Of a stretch of 20,953 bases of DNA, positions 1-8,700 are shown one piece after another. A program made the translations under genes and the position numbers. The stretch spans positions 1-20,953 of the forward strand of contig JASKJZ010000007.1 of NCBI GenBank assembly GCA_030154385.1, written 5' to 3'. The notes beneath the pieces are model-generated. The model worked only from the letters and a program-made list of their open reading frames with translations, ran no database searches and was not told where the DNA came from. Each line of letters begins with the position of its first letter. The stretch's first letter is position 1. The stretch is from Clostridiales bacterium. Lineage in GTDB: Bacteria > Bacillota_A > Clostridia > Lachnospirales > Lachnospiraceae.

Positions 1-1
1 A

Positions 2-202
2 AGTGGTGTCATCATCGGAAATGCTGCGTGTATGGATGGGATGCTCGACCGCATCATGGATGAGCTTGGTTATGAGGCAAAGGTGATTGCAACGGGAGGT
101 CTTGCTTCTATTGTGATTCCACATTGCAGACGAGAGATTATTCTCGATGATGCGTTAATATTAAAGGGATTAAAAATCATTTACGATAAAAATAGGAAAT
201 GA
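2..202 (+). CDS. coaX: Type III pantothenate kinase, C-terminal part (5' end outside window)
   Basis: The reading frame enters the window and runs 66 codons to a TGA. It encodes the end of a type III (CoaX) pantothenate kinase, the enzyme that phosphorylates pantothenate in the first committed step of coenzyme A synthesis. Visible features are the segment SGVIIGNAACMDGMLDRIM, the ATGGLASIV motif typical of the ASKHA-fold C-terminal half, and the ending LILKGLKIIYDKN, which resembles the usual CoaX C-terminal helix. The next gene is coaBC, which starts 10 bp later and acts further down the same pathway, so the two are almost certainly cotranscribed. The N-terminal ATP-binding half is not in the window. 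The assignment rests on motifs and on the neighbour. Confidence 0.85.
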   Translation, partial: SGVIIGNAACMDGMLDRIMDELGYEAKVIATGGLASIVIPHCRREIILDDALILKGLKIIYDKNRK

Positions 203-212
203 GGGATTACGT

Positions 213-1418
213 ATGCTGAATGGTAAAAAAATTGTATTAGGTGTAACCGGAAGTATTGCCGCGTATAAAATTGCAAATCTGGCCAGTATGCTGGTAAAGC
301 AAGGGGCAAAGGTGACGGTGCTGATGACACAAAATGCGACCAACTTTATCAATCCGATCACCTTTGAGACCTTGACGGGGAACAAATGTCTGATTGATAC
401 TTTTGACCGAAATTTTCAGTACTCTGTAGAGCATGTATCGCTTGCAAAGGAAACCGATCTTGTACTGGTGGCCCCTGCATCTGCCAATGTGATTGCGAAG
501 CTTGCACATGGGATAGCGGATGATATGCTGACTACGACTATTTTAGCTTGCGAATGTAAAAAACTAGTGGCACCAGCTATGAATACTCATATGTATCATA
601 ATCCGATTGTGCAGGATAACCTGCAGATTCTAAAAAAGTTTGGAATGGAAGTAATAAAGCCAGATTATGGCTATCTAGCCTGTGGGGATATTGGGGATGG
701 CAAGATGCCTTCCGAAGAGCTGCTGCTTGCCCAAATTGAACGGCATATTGCCTATGAAAAGGACTTAACAGGAAAACGAGTACTAGTGACAGCTGGTCCA
801 ACCCAAGAGGCAATCGATCCTGTCCGTTTTGTGACGAATCACTCCAGCGGAAAGATGGGGTATGCAATCGCAAAAGCAGCAATGCTTAGAGGAGCAAAGG
901 TAACACTTGTGACAGGACCTACGGCTTTAAAGCATCCAGATTTTGTGGAAGTAATACCAGTTGTATCGGCAAAGGATATGTTTACCGCGGTCAAGGATGT
1001 GTGTATGGAGCATGATATTATCATAAAGGCAGCAGCGGTTGCAGACTACACGCCAAGTCAGGTCGCGCAAGAAAAAATAAAAAAAGCAGAGGATACGATG
1101 GAGCTTTCGATGGAAAAGACAACGGATATCCTAGCCTTTTTGGGAACGCATAGAAGAAGAGGACAAATTCTTTGTGGATTTTCGATGGAAACGGAGCATA
1201 TGCGTGATTATGCAAAGGGGAAACTAGAAAAAAAGAATCTGGATATGATTGTGGCGAACAATCTGCGGCAGGCAGGCGCTGGTTTTTCGACGGATACCAA
1301 TATTGTGACCATCTTTACCAAGGAGACTGAGAAGGAGCTTCCACTCATGAGCAAGGAGGAGGTAGCACATTCGATTTTGGATGAGATTATAGCATTCGAG
1401 CAATCAAAAAAGATATAA
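213..1418 (+). CDS. coaBC: Bifunctional phosphopantothenoylcysteine decarboxylase / phosphopantothenate-cysteine ligase
   Basis: This 401-residue protein (Dfp/CoaBC, usual length about 400) ligates cysteine to 4'-phosphopantothenate and then decarboxylates the product to 4'-phosphopantetheine. The CoaC flavoprotein half (about 1-180) shows VTGSIAAYK, the catalytic-type histidine in VEHVSLA (H74), PAMNTHMYHNP with N124, and the active-site cysteine in YLACGDIGDGKMP (C157). The CoaB half (about 185-401) shows VLVTAGPTQEAIDPVRF, the NHSSGKMG nucleotide-binding segment, AAAVADYTP and the KIKK motif (288-291). All key residues are present. The ATG is preceded by GAGGG overlapping the coaX stop region, supporting translational linkage to coaX. 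No hairpin terminator is seen after it; a tRNA promoter begins about 40 bp downstream. Confidence 0.96.
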   Translation: MLNGKKIVLGVTGSIAAYKIANLASMLVKQGAKVTVLMTQNATNFINPITFETLTGNKCLIDTFDRNFQYSVEHVSLAKETDLVLVAPASANVIAKLAHGIADDMLTTTILACECKKLVAPAMNTHMYHNPIVQDNLQILKKFGMEVIKPDYGYLACGDIGDGKMPSEELLLAQIERHIAYEKDLTGKRVLVTAGPTQEAIDPVRFVTNHSSGKMGYAIAKAAMLRGAKVTLVTGPTALKHPDFVEVIPVVSAKDMFTAVKDVCMEHDIIIKAAAVADYTPSQVAQEKIKKAEDTMELSMEKTTDILAFLGTHRRRGQILCGFSMETEHMRDYAKGKLEKKNLDMIVANNLRQAGAGFSTDTNIVTIFTKETEKELPLMSKEEVAHSILDEIIAFEQSKKI

Positions 1419-1456
1419 ATAAGATAAAAAAAGGGTGTAAAAAATTGAAAAAGTAC

Positions 1457-1485
1457 TTGCATTTAAAAATGGAGTATGGTAGAAT
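1457..1485 (+). promoter_or_regulatory. Promoter of tRNA-Gln
   Basis: TTGCAT (1457-1462) and TAGAAT (1480-1485) are separated by exactly 17 bp. Predicted transcription start lies near 1492, about 33 bp before the mature tRNA. The match to the sigma-A consensus is 4/6 and 5/6. Confidence 0.65.
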
Positions 1486-1524
1486 ATCATTCGTGGCTGA
1501 CAGATAAATGTAGCGTCACAATGA

Positions 1525-1596
1525 TGGGCTATCGCCAAACGGTAAGGCAACGGACTCTGACTCCGTCATCTCAAGGTTCGAATCCTTGTAGCCCAG
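1525..1596 (+). tRNA. tRNA-Gln (anticodon CUG)
   Basis: A 72-nt cloverleaf can be folded by eye. The acceptor stem is TGGGCTA with TAGCCCA, the discriminator is G, and no CCA is encoded. The D stem is GCC/GGC. The anticodon stem is ACGGA/TCCGT with loop CTCTGAC, giving anticodon CTG (reads CAG, glutamine). The T arm is CAAGG-TTCGAAT-CCTTG. It has its own promoter and terminator, so it is a single-gene transcription unit placed between coaBC and a convergent gene. Confidence 0.95.
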
Positions 1597-1600
1597 TATT

Positions 1601-1650
1601 AAAAAGAACTCCATTCTGATATCGAAAGATTTGAATGGAGTTCTTTTTTT
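1601..1650. terminator. Bidirectional intrinsic terminator between tRNA-Gln and the muramidase gene
   Basis: The arms AAAGAACTCCATTC (ending 1616) and GAATGGAGTTCTTT (from 1633) form a perfect stem of about 13 bp with a 16-nt loop. It is followed by a T run to 1650 on the plus strand, and the A run at 1601-1605 serves as T run on the minus strand. It can end both the tRNA transcript and the convergent gene, whose stop lies at 1651. Confidence 0.9.
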
Positions 1651-2811
1651 CTATTTTACCACTATTTTTAAGGTAGTTGATTTACCATTATAGGTAGTGA
1701 TTGTAATCAAAGCGGTTCCGCTTCTTTTTGCCTTAACGAGGCCAGAGCTGTTGACAGAAGCAATTTTTTTGTCACTGCTTGTGTAGGTGATTTGGTTGCT
1801 GGCGCAAGAAGTGGCTAGCTTTGGCTTGATTTGATAGGTGTTAGTCTTTACCAATGTCTTTTTTGAGATAGAAAGCGACACAGATTTTGGAGCTTTTTTT
1901 ACCGTTACCGTAATCTGACTGGTAAGACCGCTTCCGCTTTCGGCAGTAATGGTGGCAGTCCCTTTTTTGCTCGCGGTGATTTGTCCCGCGTCATCGACAT
2001 CTGCAATGGAAGCATCAGAGGATGTATAAGTAATCGTATCGGTACAGCCAGAAGGTGTGATCGAAAGAGAGGACTCATAAGCTTCGCCGATACCAAGTGT
2101 TATGGCATCTTCATCAAAGGTAAGTGTTTCGGCCTCCAAAAAGGAATAGTTAACATCACAGTGATTATCGCTATTATTTGCACCTTCTACATATTCTTGG
2201 TCACTATATTGCCAAAGGTCATAGGAGCCAGAAAAGGTCGTTTCATCAACTCCGTAGTGCGCAACCCATACCTTCACATCAATTAACGTTTCCCAGTTAA
2301 AATCATTTGTTAGATGAAAAGCGTTTGAATATATCATAGGGGTATAGCCAGCCTCAGCTATTATATCGCAGTAGGTTTTGGCGATGGCGGTCGAGTTATC
2401 GATTCCACCTAAAAATGTCCCAGGCTTTTCCATATCATAGGCAACGGGATAATCAAGTGGACGTCCATCTAGAAGCTCCAGGCAGTAGGCGGCTTCAAGT
2501 GCTGCAGCTTCTGGCGTTCGGATGCAGCAGTCATGGTAGACACCGACCTTTAGACCTGCGGCCTTTGCACCCTCGTAGTTTGCCTCAAATTGAGAATCGA
2601 CATCGGGTGCCTGCCCTTCGGCGATACGAATCATTGCAAAGGTGTAGCCTTGTGCGGCAACTGCCTCCCAATCAACGACTCCGTTGTAATCTCCCGAAAC
2701 ATCAATTCCTTTCGTTTCACTCGTTTTGGCTTCCATTGGTTTTGCCGGAATAAGAAATAAAAAGCATAGAAGAAAGACAATGCCTTTTTGATAAACTGGT
2801 TTCAATTTCAT
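1651..2811 (-). CDS. Secreted GH25-family muramidase with two bacterial Ig-like (Big2) domains
   Basis: The 386-residue product starts with a signal peptide (charged start, hydrophobic residues about 10-22, likely cut near residue 28). Residues 34-225 match glycoside hydrolase family 25 lysozymes, which cleave the beta-1,4 bond of peptidoglycan. They show GIDVS with D37, VVDWEAV, FAMIRIAEG, and the catalytic pair in AYDMEKPGT (D126 and E128), then YDLWQYSD. Residues about 231-305 and 308-386 are two Ig-like domains of the Big2 type, each with the TYTSSDxxIAxV signature and a closing GTAxIT strand; these usually bind carbohydrate or hold the enzyme at the wall. The start has AGGAGGAG just upstream. 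Likely roles are cell wall turnover or attack on other bacteria. The gene is monocistronic, with a shared terminator at its 3' end. The family call is firm; the biological role is inference. Confidence 0.9.
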   Translation of the reverse strand: MKLKPVYQKGIVFLLCFLFLIPAKPMEAKTSETKGIDVSGDYNGVVDWEAVAAQGYTFAMIRIAEGQAPDVDSQFEANYEGAKAAGLKVGVYHDCCIRTPEAAALEAAYCLELLDGRPLDYPVAYDMEKPGTFLGGIDNSTAIAKTYCDIIAEAGYTPMIYSNAFHLTNDFNWETLIDVKVWVAHYGVDETTFSGSYDLWQYSDQEYVEGANNSDNHCDVNYSFLEAETLTFDEDAITLGIGEAYESSLSITPSGCTDTITYTSSDASIADVDDAGQITASKKGTATITAESGSGLTSQITVTVKKAPKSVSLSISKKTLVKTNTYQIKPKLATSCASNQITYTSSDKKIASVNSSGLVKAKRSGTALITITTYNGKSTTLKIVVK

Positions 2812-2854
2812 GAATGACTCCTCCTCATAGTACTCGTTTTACTAATTTTTTATT

Positions 2855-2905
2855 TTGCTATTTTATTTTATCACAGATATGCTAAAATAAAAGTGCTTTC
2901 AATAT
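2855..2905. promoter_or_regulatory. Divergent promoter region between muramidase and signal peptidase genes
   Basis: The 135-bp spacer is very AT-rich. On the plus strand TTGCTA (2855-2860) and TATGCT (2878-2883) are 17 bp apart and could serve the signal peptidase gene. On the minus strand TTGAAA followed after 17 bp by TATCTG could serve the muramidase gene. Both are partial matches, so the assignment is tentative. Confidence 0.35.
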
Positions 2906-2946
2906 AAAATATTAAGGGTAATTGGATTTTGGCAAGGAGATAAAAA

Positions 2947-3483
2947 ATGAGAAAGTTATCAGTAGTTAAAGAATATTTCATATATGTTTTGATCTTTTTT
3001 TTAATTGTAGTGGTATCCCCCAAGTATGTGTGGGGAAAAACAATTGTGGATGGTTCCTCCATGAATGAAACACTAAAAAATGGAGACTGGCTCATCAATG
3101 AGAAGGTTAGCTATGAGATAGGAAAACCAAAACGATTTGATGTGGTAGTCTTTCACTCGCCAGTAGAAGAAGGAAAACACTGGGTAAAGCGTGTGATTGG
3201 TTTGCCAGGTGAAACGGTGCAGATTTTAGATGGTAAAATTTACATCGATGGCGAGCTACTTACATCGGATATCTATGGGAATGCCTCCATTGATTATGCA
3301 GGTGTGGCATCCGTGCCCTTTACCGTTCCCGAGGGAACCTACTTTGTGATGGGAGATAATCGGATTGGAGATAATAGCTGGGATAGCCGTTACGAGGAAG
3401 TTGGAACGATAGCGGAGGATCAGATTTGGGGAAGAGTCCTATTTCGAACGCATCCTGTCGCACATTTGGGATTTATTCATTAG
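2947..3483 (+). CDS. lepB: Type I signal peptidase
   Basis: This 178-residue protein is a Gram-positive type signal peptidase I, which removes signal peptides from exported proteins at the outer face of the membrane. One N-terminal membrane segment (about 9-29) is followed by box B VDGSSMNETL with the catalytic serine S38. Box D WVKRVIGLPGE holds the general base lysine K81, and box E is GDNRIGDNSWDSR. Length is normal for the family. An AAGGAGA ribosome site precedes the ATG. The gene is divergent from the muramidase and has its own terminator, so it is probably a single-gene unit. All catalytic residues are present. Confidence 0.95.
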   Translation: MRKLSVVKEYFIYVLIFFLIVVVSPKYVWGKTIVDGSSMNETLKNGDWLINEKVSYEIGKPKRFDVVVFHSPVEEGKHWVKRVIGLPGETVQILDGKIYIDGELLTSDIYGNASIDYAGVASVPFTVPEGTYFVMGDNRIGDNSWDSRYEEVGTIAEDQIWGRVLFRTHPVAHLGFIH

Positions 3484-3487
3484 ATAA

Positions 3488-3530
3488 ATAAAAAAACGAT
3501 GCATCCATAGTGGCTTGCATCGTTTTTTTA
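3488..3530. terminator. Bidirectional intrinsic terminator after lepB
   Basis: AAAAAAACGATGCA (3490-3503) pairs perfectly with TGCATCGTTTTTTT (3516-3529) around a 12-nt loop. The A and T runs make it functional on both strands. It lies between lepB and the convergent ABC permease gene ending at 3550. Confidence 0.9.
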
Positions 3531-3549
3531 TGGCGGTGGCAATTTTAAC

Positions 3550-4359
3550 TTATTCTAAATTTAGTTTGTTTTTGAAGATATAATCGGTAATTCCAAATAA
3601 TATAGCCGTAGTAGCAATGCTCATCAAAATTATTACAGGGAAGAAGATACCTGTCATAAAGCTCATTTGCTGTGTGATATTATCGGCTGTGTTTGCAAAA
3701 CGTTCGGTAAAGTATCCAAATGGAACTAATAAGATGCCGCCAAGAACCTGTGAAACAAATTGAATGATAAAGAAGCCGATTACAGAGCCCAGCACTTTAT
3801 TTTTGGCAATTACCTGACCGATGGCAATGGCTGCATAAAATACCAGTGGAGAGCTAATAATACCAATAACCATCAAAATGATACATTCAATGATCAGAAG
3901 GGTTACATGGGAAGCATTTATATCTTGTAGAATTTCACTCCAGCCATACGATAGTGCACGCATGAATTCAGAAAAGTTAGCAGGCGTAAAGAACATCATA
4001 AAAAGTGAGATCACGATTACAAGAAAGCTGCAAATCGACCACACGGAAGCCACGATTAGCTTTGAAAATATGTGCCCTTCGATGGAAACGGGAAGAGTAT
4101 GCATCAGATAGCCTTCTTCGGTTACCATGCTTTTGTAAAAGCGGTGAATGATGAGGAGAACACTGGCAGCTACAATAACAACAAGAGAAGCCACATAGGC
4201 AAACACGATAACAATCGGAATAAATCGAAAGATTCCAGGGTATTCACCCAGTGATACGGTAAAACGGGTAATTGGAGTAAGAACAAGCGCAATTACGAAT
4301 AATGGCAAAAAGTAACGTGCGGTTGCACTAAATTCATGTTTGATTAATTTCCCTAGCAT
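3550..4359 (-). CDS. ABC transporter permease (ABC-2-like, six membrane helices)
   Basis: The 269-residue protein has no catalytic motifs but about six hydrophobic segments: roughly 14-33, 44-71, 96-121, 151-183, 191-212 and 232-257. Its start MLGKLIKHEFSATARYF resembles the amphipathic N-terminus of ABC-2 type permeases. It is the third gene of the GntR-ATPase-permease operon and overlaps the ATPase gene by 7 bp (ATGCTAG), so the two are translationally coupled. By analogy with YtrABC-like operons it probably exports a peptide, drug or envelope compound, or helps the cell resist a cell-wall antibiotic. The substrate cannot be read from the sequence. Confidence 0.8.
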   Translation of the reverse strand: MLGKLIKHEFSATARYFLPLFVIALVLTPITRFTVSLGEYPGIFRFIPIVIVFAYVASLVVIVAASVLLIIHRFYKSMVTEEGYLMHTLPVSIEGHIFSKLIVASVWSICSFLVIVISLFMMFFTPANFSEFMRALSYGWSEILQDINASHVTLLIIECIILMVIGIISSPLVFYAAIAIGQVIAKNKVLGSVIGFFIIQFVSQVLGGILLVPFGYFTERFANTADNITQQMSFMTGIFFPVIILMSIATTAILFGITDYIFKNKLNLE

Positions 4360-5051
4360 TTGAATACCTCCCTAAATAAGATATCGACAGATTTACCTTC
4401 CTTCATACGGATATCATCCACGGAAGATTGAAGCGTAATACGACCATTTTGCAAAAAGATGACCTCATCTAAAACGTTTTCGATATCGGAAATCAGATGG
4501 GTTGAAATCAAAACGGTAGAATTCTCACTGTAGTTACTAATGATTGTATTAAGGATATAATCTCTGGAAGCAGGATCCACTCCGCCGATTGGCTCATCCA
4601 GGACGTATAAATCCGCATCCCGACTCATGACTAAGATAAGCTGTACCTTTTCCTTCGTTCCCTTTGACATCGTTTTTAAACGATCATTTGGATTAATATG
4701 AAGTTTTTCAAGCATTTCATAAGCACGCTTTTTGTTGAAATTATCATAGAATTCTCCAAAAAAGTTCAAAAGCTCATTGACCTTCATCCAATTGTTAAGA
4801 TAGGTTTTATCGGGAAGATAAGAAACAACCTTTTTTGTTTCAATTCCAGGCTTATTGCCATTGATCAAAAGCTCCCCCTGCGTTGGAACAAGCAGTCCGT
4901 TGATCAGTTTAATTAAAGTGGTCTTGCCACTTCCATTTGGTCCTAACAGACCAACAATTTTTCCACGCTCCAGTTTAAGATTAACGCCAGATAGCGCGGT
5001 GAATCCGCCATATCGTTTACTTAGTGCATTGCATTCAAGTAAAGAATTCAT
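4353..5051 (-). CDS. ABC transporter ATP-binding protein
   Basis: The product is 232 residues when started at the ATG at 5051, which has GAGGGAGG 8 bp upstream. An in-frame TTG at 5069 lies inside that ribosome site and is unlikely to be used. Walker A is GPNGSGKTT (37-45) and Walker B is LYVLDEP followed by a D-loop IGGVDPASRD; the H-loop is STHLI. The ABC signature is degenerate, MSKGTKEK in place of LSGGQ, as is common in the BcrA/YtrB-like exporter ATPases. It energizes the permease encoded just downstream and is controlled by the GntR gene just upstream (30 bp away). The ATPase role is firm; the substrate is unknown. Confidence 0.9.
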   Translation of the reverse strand: MNSLLECNALSKRYGGFTALSGVNLKLERGKIVGLLGPNGSGKTTLIKLINGLLVPTQGELLINGNKPGIETKKVVSYLPDKTYLNNWMKVNELLNFFGEFYDNFNKKRAYEMLEKLHINPNDRLKTMSKGTKEKVQLILVMSRDADLYVLDEPIGGVDPASRDYILNTIISNYSENSTVLISTHLISDIENVLDEVIFLQNGRITLQSSVDDIRMKEGKSVDILFREVFKC

Positions 5052-5081
5052 ACATGTAACCTCCCTCAAATCGATTAATTT

Positions 5082-5441
5082 TTATTTTACCTGATTTAAT
5101 ATGAAGTTTTTCACTTCTTCCTCTGAAAAACCGAGTTTTTTAAGCTGTTCCAAAAAGATTTGTAATTGTTCCTTTGCTAAGTCTAGTTTCATACTCTGAA
5201 TCATGGACACATCCTCCGTAATAAAACGTCCGCTGGTACGATTGGTAAAGATCAACCCACTGCGTTCCAAATCAACAAGTGCTTTTTGCATCGTATTCGG
5301 ATTGACAGAGGCGTCGGCTGCAAGGTCTCTTACACTTGGCAGCTTAGCGCCTGGTTGATACATGCCCGCTACGATACGAAAACTAATTTGTTCCATTAAT
5401 TGTAAATAGATAGGACGATCATTTTTTAGTTCCCATGGCAT
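5082..5441 (-). CDS. GntR-family transcriptional regulator, YtrA type
   Basis: The 119-residue protein has the N-terminal GntR winged helix (about 10-75): PIYLQLMEQI, then AGMYQPGAKLPSVRDLAAD, VNPNTMQKALVDLERSGL and a wing ending SGRFIT. The remaining 45 residues form a short helical tail, the hallmark of the YtrA subfamily, which lacks a large ligand domain. Genes of this subfamily usually repress the ABC transporter operon in which they lie, and here it is the first gene of such an operon. The ribosome site is GGGAGGA. The operon promoter and a candidate operator lie directly upstream. Confidence 0.9.
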   Translation of the reverse strand: MPWELKNDRPIYLQLMEQISFRIVAGMYQPGAKLPSVRDLAADASVNPNTMQKALVDLERSGLIFTNRTSGRFITEDVSMIQSMKLDLAKEQLQIFLEQLKKLGFSEEEVKNFILNQVK

Positions 5442-5485
5442 AATTGCTTCCTCCCTTTCTTTTTTATGAAATGCTTTGTATCACT

Positions 5486-5541
5486 GTACTAGTGTACTAA
5501 GAACTTAATACAACAATACACCAGGAATTAGCAATTGTCAA
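5486..5541 (-). promoter_or_regulatory. Promoter of the GntR-ABC operon with candidate operator
   Basis: Read on the minus strand, TTGACA (5541-5536) and TATTGT (5518-5513) are 17 bp apart, a strong sigma-A promoter. Just downstream of the -10 box, 5486-5497 reads GTACTAGTGTAC, an inverted repeat with GTAC arms, and further TGTAC/TTAGTAC-like copies surround it. A repressor bound here would block the start of transcription, which fits autoregulation by the GntR protein. Confidence 0.65.
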
Positions 5542-5549
5542 TACCTTTT

Positions 5550-5574
5550 TTTGTTTAGTTAAAAAATAAACAAA
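5550..5574. repeat. 25-bp inverted repeat TTTGTTTA-N9-TAAACAAA
   Basis: Two perfect 8-bp arms flank 9 bp in the divergent spacer between the GntR operon and nifJ. It lies about 35 bp upstream of the nifJ -35 box. It could be a regulator site, but its spacing does not match the usual Rex palindrome. Confidence 0.4.
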
Positions 5575-5609
5575 TTTATGTTTTGAAGCAAAAATCATAG
5601 GTGGAAACC

Positions 5610-5638
5610 TTTACAAGAATTAGGAAAAGTGATAGACT
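5610..5638 (+). promoter_or_regulatory. nifJ promoter
   Basis: TTTACA (5610-5615) and TAGACT (5633-5638) are 17 bp apart, with 5/6 and 4/6 matches to the sigma-A consensus. The start would be near 5645, giving a leader of about 75 nt before nifJ. Confidence 0.55.
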
Positions 5639-5650
5639 AGGTCTGATGGC

Positions 5651-5698
5651 TTTACTCTCTCAAATTTTGCTAAAATTCGAGTGAAGTAAATCTTTTTT
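5651..5698 (+). promoter_or_regulatory. Terminator-like hairpin in the nifJ leader (possible attenuator or 5' stabilizer)
   Basis: Positions 5651-5668 pair with 5672-5690 around a 3-nt loop: 6 bp, a bulged A, then 1, 3 and 6 bp separated by two mismatches. TCTTTTTT follows at 5691-5698 and the nifJ ribosome site AAAGGAGG directly after. The structure begins only a few bases after the predicted transcription start. Confidence 0.55.
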
Positions 5699-5720
5699 AT
5701 CAAAAGGAGGACAACATAAA

Positions 5721-8700
5721 ATGGCAAGAAAAATGAAAACTATGGATGGTAACACAGCTGCCGCTCATGTGTCATATGCGTTTACTGACGTTGCAGCAAT
5801 CTATCCAATCACTCCATCTTCTCCAATGGCTGACTATACCGATATGTGGGCAACCCAGGGAAGAAAGAACATCTTTGGACACGAAGTGGTTCTTTCGGAA
5901 ATGCAGTCAGAAGCAGGTGCTGCAGGTGCCGTACACGGCTCTCTTGAAGCAGGAGCATTAACAACAACTTACACCGCGTCTCAAGGCTTATTATTGATGA
6001 TTCCAAATATGTATAAAATTGCAGGAGAGTTATTACCAGGCGTAATTCACGTATCTGCACGTGCGCTTGCATCTCATGCATTATCAATCTTTGGTGATCA
6101 TTCCGACGTATATGCATGTCGTCAGACTGGTTTTGCTATGCTTTGCGCTGGTAATGTACAGGAAGTTATGGACTTAGGTGCAGTTGCTCACTTAACTGCA
6201 ATCGAAGGACGCGTACCTTTCCTTCATTTCTTTGATGGATTCCGTACTTCTCATGAAATCCAGAAAATCGAAATCTGGGATTATGATGACTTAAAGGATA
6301 TGTGCGATATGGATGCAGTTGATGCATTCCGTGCACGTGCACTCAATCCAGAGCATCCAGTTACCCGTGGTACTGCTCAAAATCCAGATATCTTCTTCCA
6401 GGCAAGAGAAGCTTGCAACCCATACTACGATGCAGTGCCTGAAATGACACAGAAGTATATGGATAAAGTAAATGAAAAAATTGGAACAGACTACAAACTA
6501 TTCAACTACTATGGTGCTCCTGATGCAGAACGTGTTCTGATTGCTATGGGTTCTGTATGTGATACCATCGACGAAACCATCGACTATTTATTAGCAGCTG
6601 GCGAAAAAGTAGGTGTGGTAAAAGTTCGTTTGTATCGTCCATTTAGTGCAAAGCATTTTGTAGATGCGATTCCAGAAACGGCTAAGACCATTACAGTTCT
6701 TGACCGTACCAAAGAGCCAGGATCTCTTGGCGAACCTTTATATCTGGATGTTGTAGCAGCGTTAAAGGGAACCAAATTCCACAACACACCAGTTCTTACT
6801 GGACGTTATGGCTTAGGATCAAAGGATACCGTTCCTGCTGATATCATTGCAGCACTTAAGAACACAGAAAAAGAAAGATTTACTTTAGGTATCGTGGATG
6901 ATGTAACAAATCTTTCTCTTGCTAGAGAAGAAGCTCCTAATACGACACCAGAAAGCACAAAATCTTGTAAGTTCTGGGGACTTGGAGCAGATGGTACCGT
7001 TGGAGCAAACAAGAACTCTATCAAGATTATTGGTGATCATACCGATATGTATGCGCAGGCTTACTTTGATTATGACTCCAAGAAATCCGGCGGTGTTACC
7101 ATTTCTCACTTACGTTTTGGTAAAGATCCAATCAAAGCAACCTATTTAATTAATAAAGCAGATTTTGTTGCATGTCATATGCCAGCATATATCCGCAAAT
7201 ACAACATGGTTCAGGATTTAAAGGATGGCGGTACCTTCTTATTAAATACACACTGGACAGCAGAAGATCTTGATCGTGAGCTTCCAGGACAGGTAAAAGC
7301 TTATCTTGCAAAACACAACATCAACTTCTATACCATCGATGGATTTAAGATTGGTAAAGAAATTGGTCTTGGCGGACGTATCAATACCGTACTTCAGTCT
7401 GCATTCTTCTCTTTGTCGAACATCATTCCTGCAGAAGATGCAATTAAATATATGAAAGACGCTGCAACTGCTACGTATTCTAAGAAGGGTGATGATATCG
7501 TTAAGATGAATCACGCTGCAATTGATGCTGGAGCAAAAAATGTAGTGAAGGTTGAGATCCCTGCAAGTTGGGCAGATGCCGCTGCAGAAGATTTAATGGC
7601 TAACGTTACTGGCGACAGAAAAGAACTTGTAGATTATGTAAATACCGTACAAAATGCAATAAATTCTCAGACTGGTAACAACCTTCCTGTTTCTGCATTT
7701 GTAGATTATGTAGATGGTACAATGCCAGCAGGTTCTGCTGCATACGAAAAACGTGGTATTGCAATTGATGTTCCAGCATGGAATCCAGATACTTGTATCC
7801 AGTGTAACTTCTGTTCTTATGTATGTCCTCATGCGGTAATTCGCCCAGTAGCAATGACCGAAGAGCAGGCTGCAAAAGCACCAGAATATCCAACACTTGA
7901 TATGACAGGTGTTCCAGGACACAAATTTGCAATCACTGTTTCCGTTATGGACTGTACCGGATGTGGTTCTTGTGTAAACGTATGCCCAGGTAAGAAGGGC
8001 GAAAAGGCAATTACAATGAAGCCAATCGAAACACAGTATCCAGTACAAGCAATGGCTGATTATGCGAAGACCGTTGAGCCTTCCGAAGCAGTTACCGAGA
8101 AATTCAAGATTACAACCGTTAAGGGAAGCCAGTTCAGCCAGCCACTTCTTGAGTACTCAGGAGCATGTGCAGGTTGTGGAGAAACTCCTTACGCTAAGTT
8201 AGTAACTCAGCTATTTGGTGATAGAATGTACATTGCGAATGCAACGGGATGTTCTTCCATCTGGGGCGGATCTTCACCAGCATCTCCATATACCGTAAAC
8301 AAAGAAGGAAAAGGACCAGCTTGGGCTAACTCCTTATTTGAAGATAATGCAGAGTATGGATATGGTATGCAATTGGCACAGGCTACACTTAAGAAACGTG
8401 TAGAAGCTGCTGCTGAAAACTTAGCAAAGACCGTAGAAAATAATACCGTTAAGGATGCATTAGAAAAATATCTTGCAAGCAAGAATTCTAGCACAGAAAA
8501 TGGAATCGCAACCAAAGAAATGCTCAAAGTTCTTGGTGATTGTGACTGTGATAATGCAGACAAAGATTTCATCTTAAAGAACAAAGACTTTGCAGCAAAG
8601 AAATCTCAGTGGATCTTTGGTGGTGACGGATGGGCTTATGATATCGGATTTGGTGGTGTTGACCATGTTCTTGCAAGTGGACAAGATGTTAACATCTTAG

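Noticed and set aside
5069..5069. Upstream alternative starts of the ABC ATPase (5069), MacB-type ATPase (13029), greA (17433), lysS (17943) and protein 1 (19679)
   Set aside because: Each lies within or before the Shine-Dalgarno sequence that serves the next in-frame start, so the shorter versions were chosen.
5581..5620. T-box or other riboswitch upstream of nifJ (GGTGGAAACC)
   Set aside because: The segment lies at or upstream of the predicted -35 box and lacks the T-box core; it is a short self-complementary stretch only.
7593..8048. Long antisense ORFs within nifJ and other large genes
   Set aside because: They lack ribosome sites and recognizable motifs and mirror the codon structure of the real gene on the other strand.
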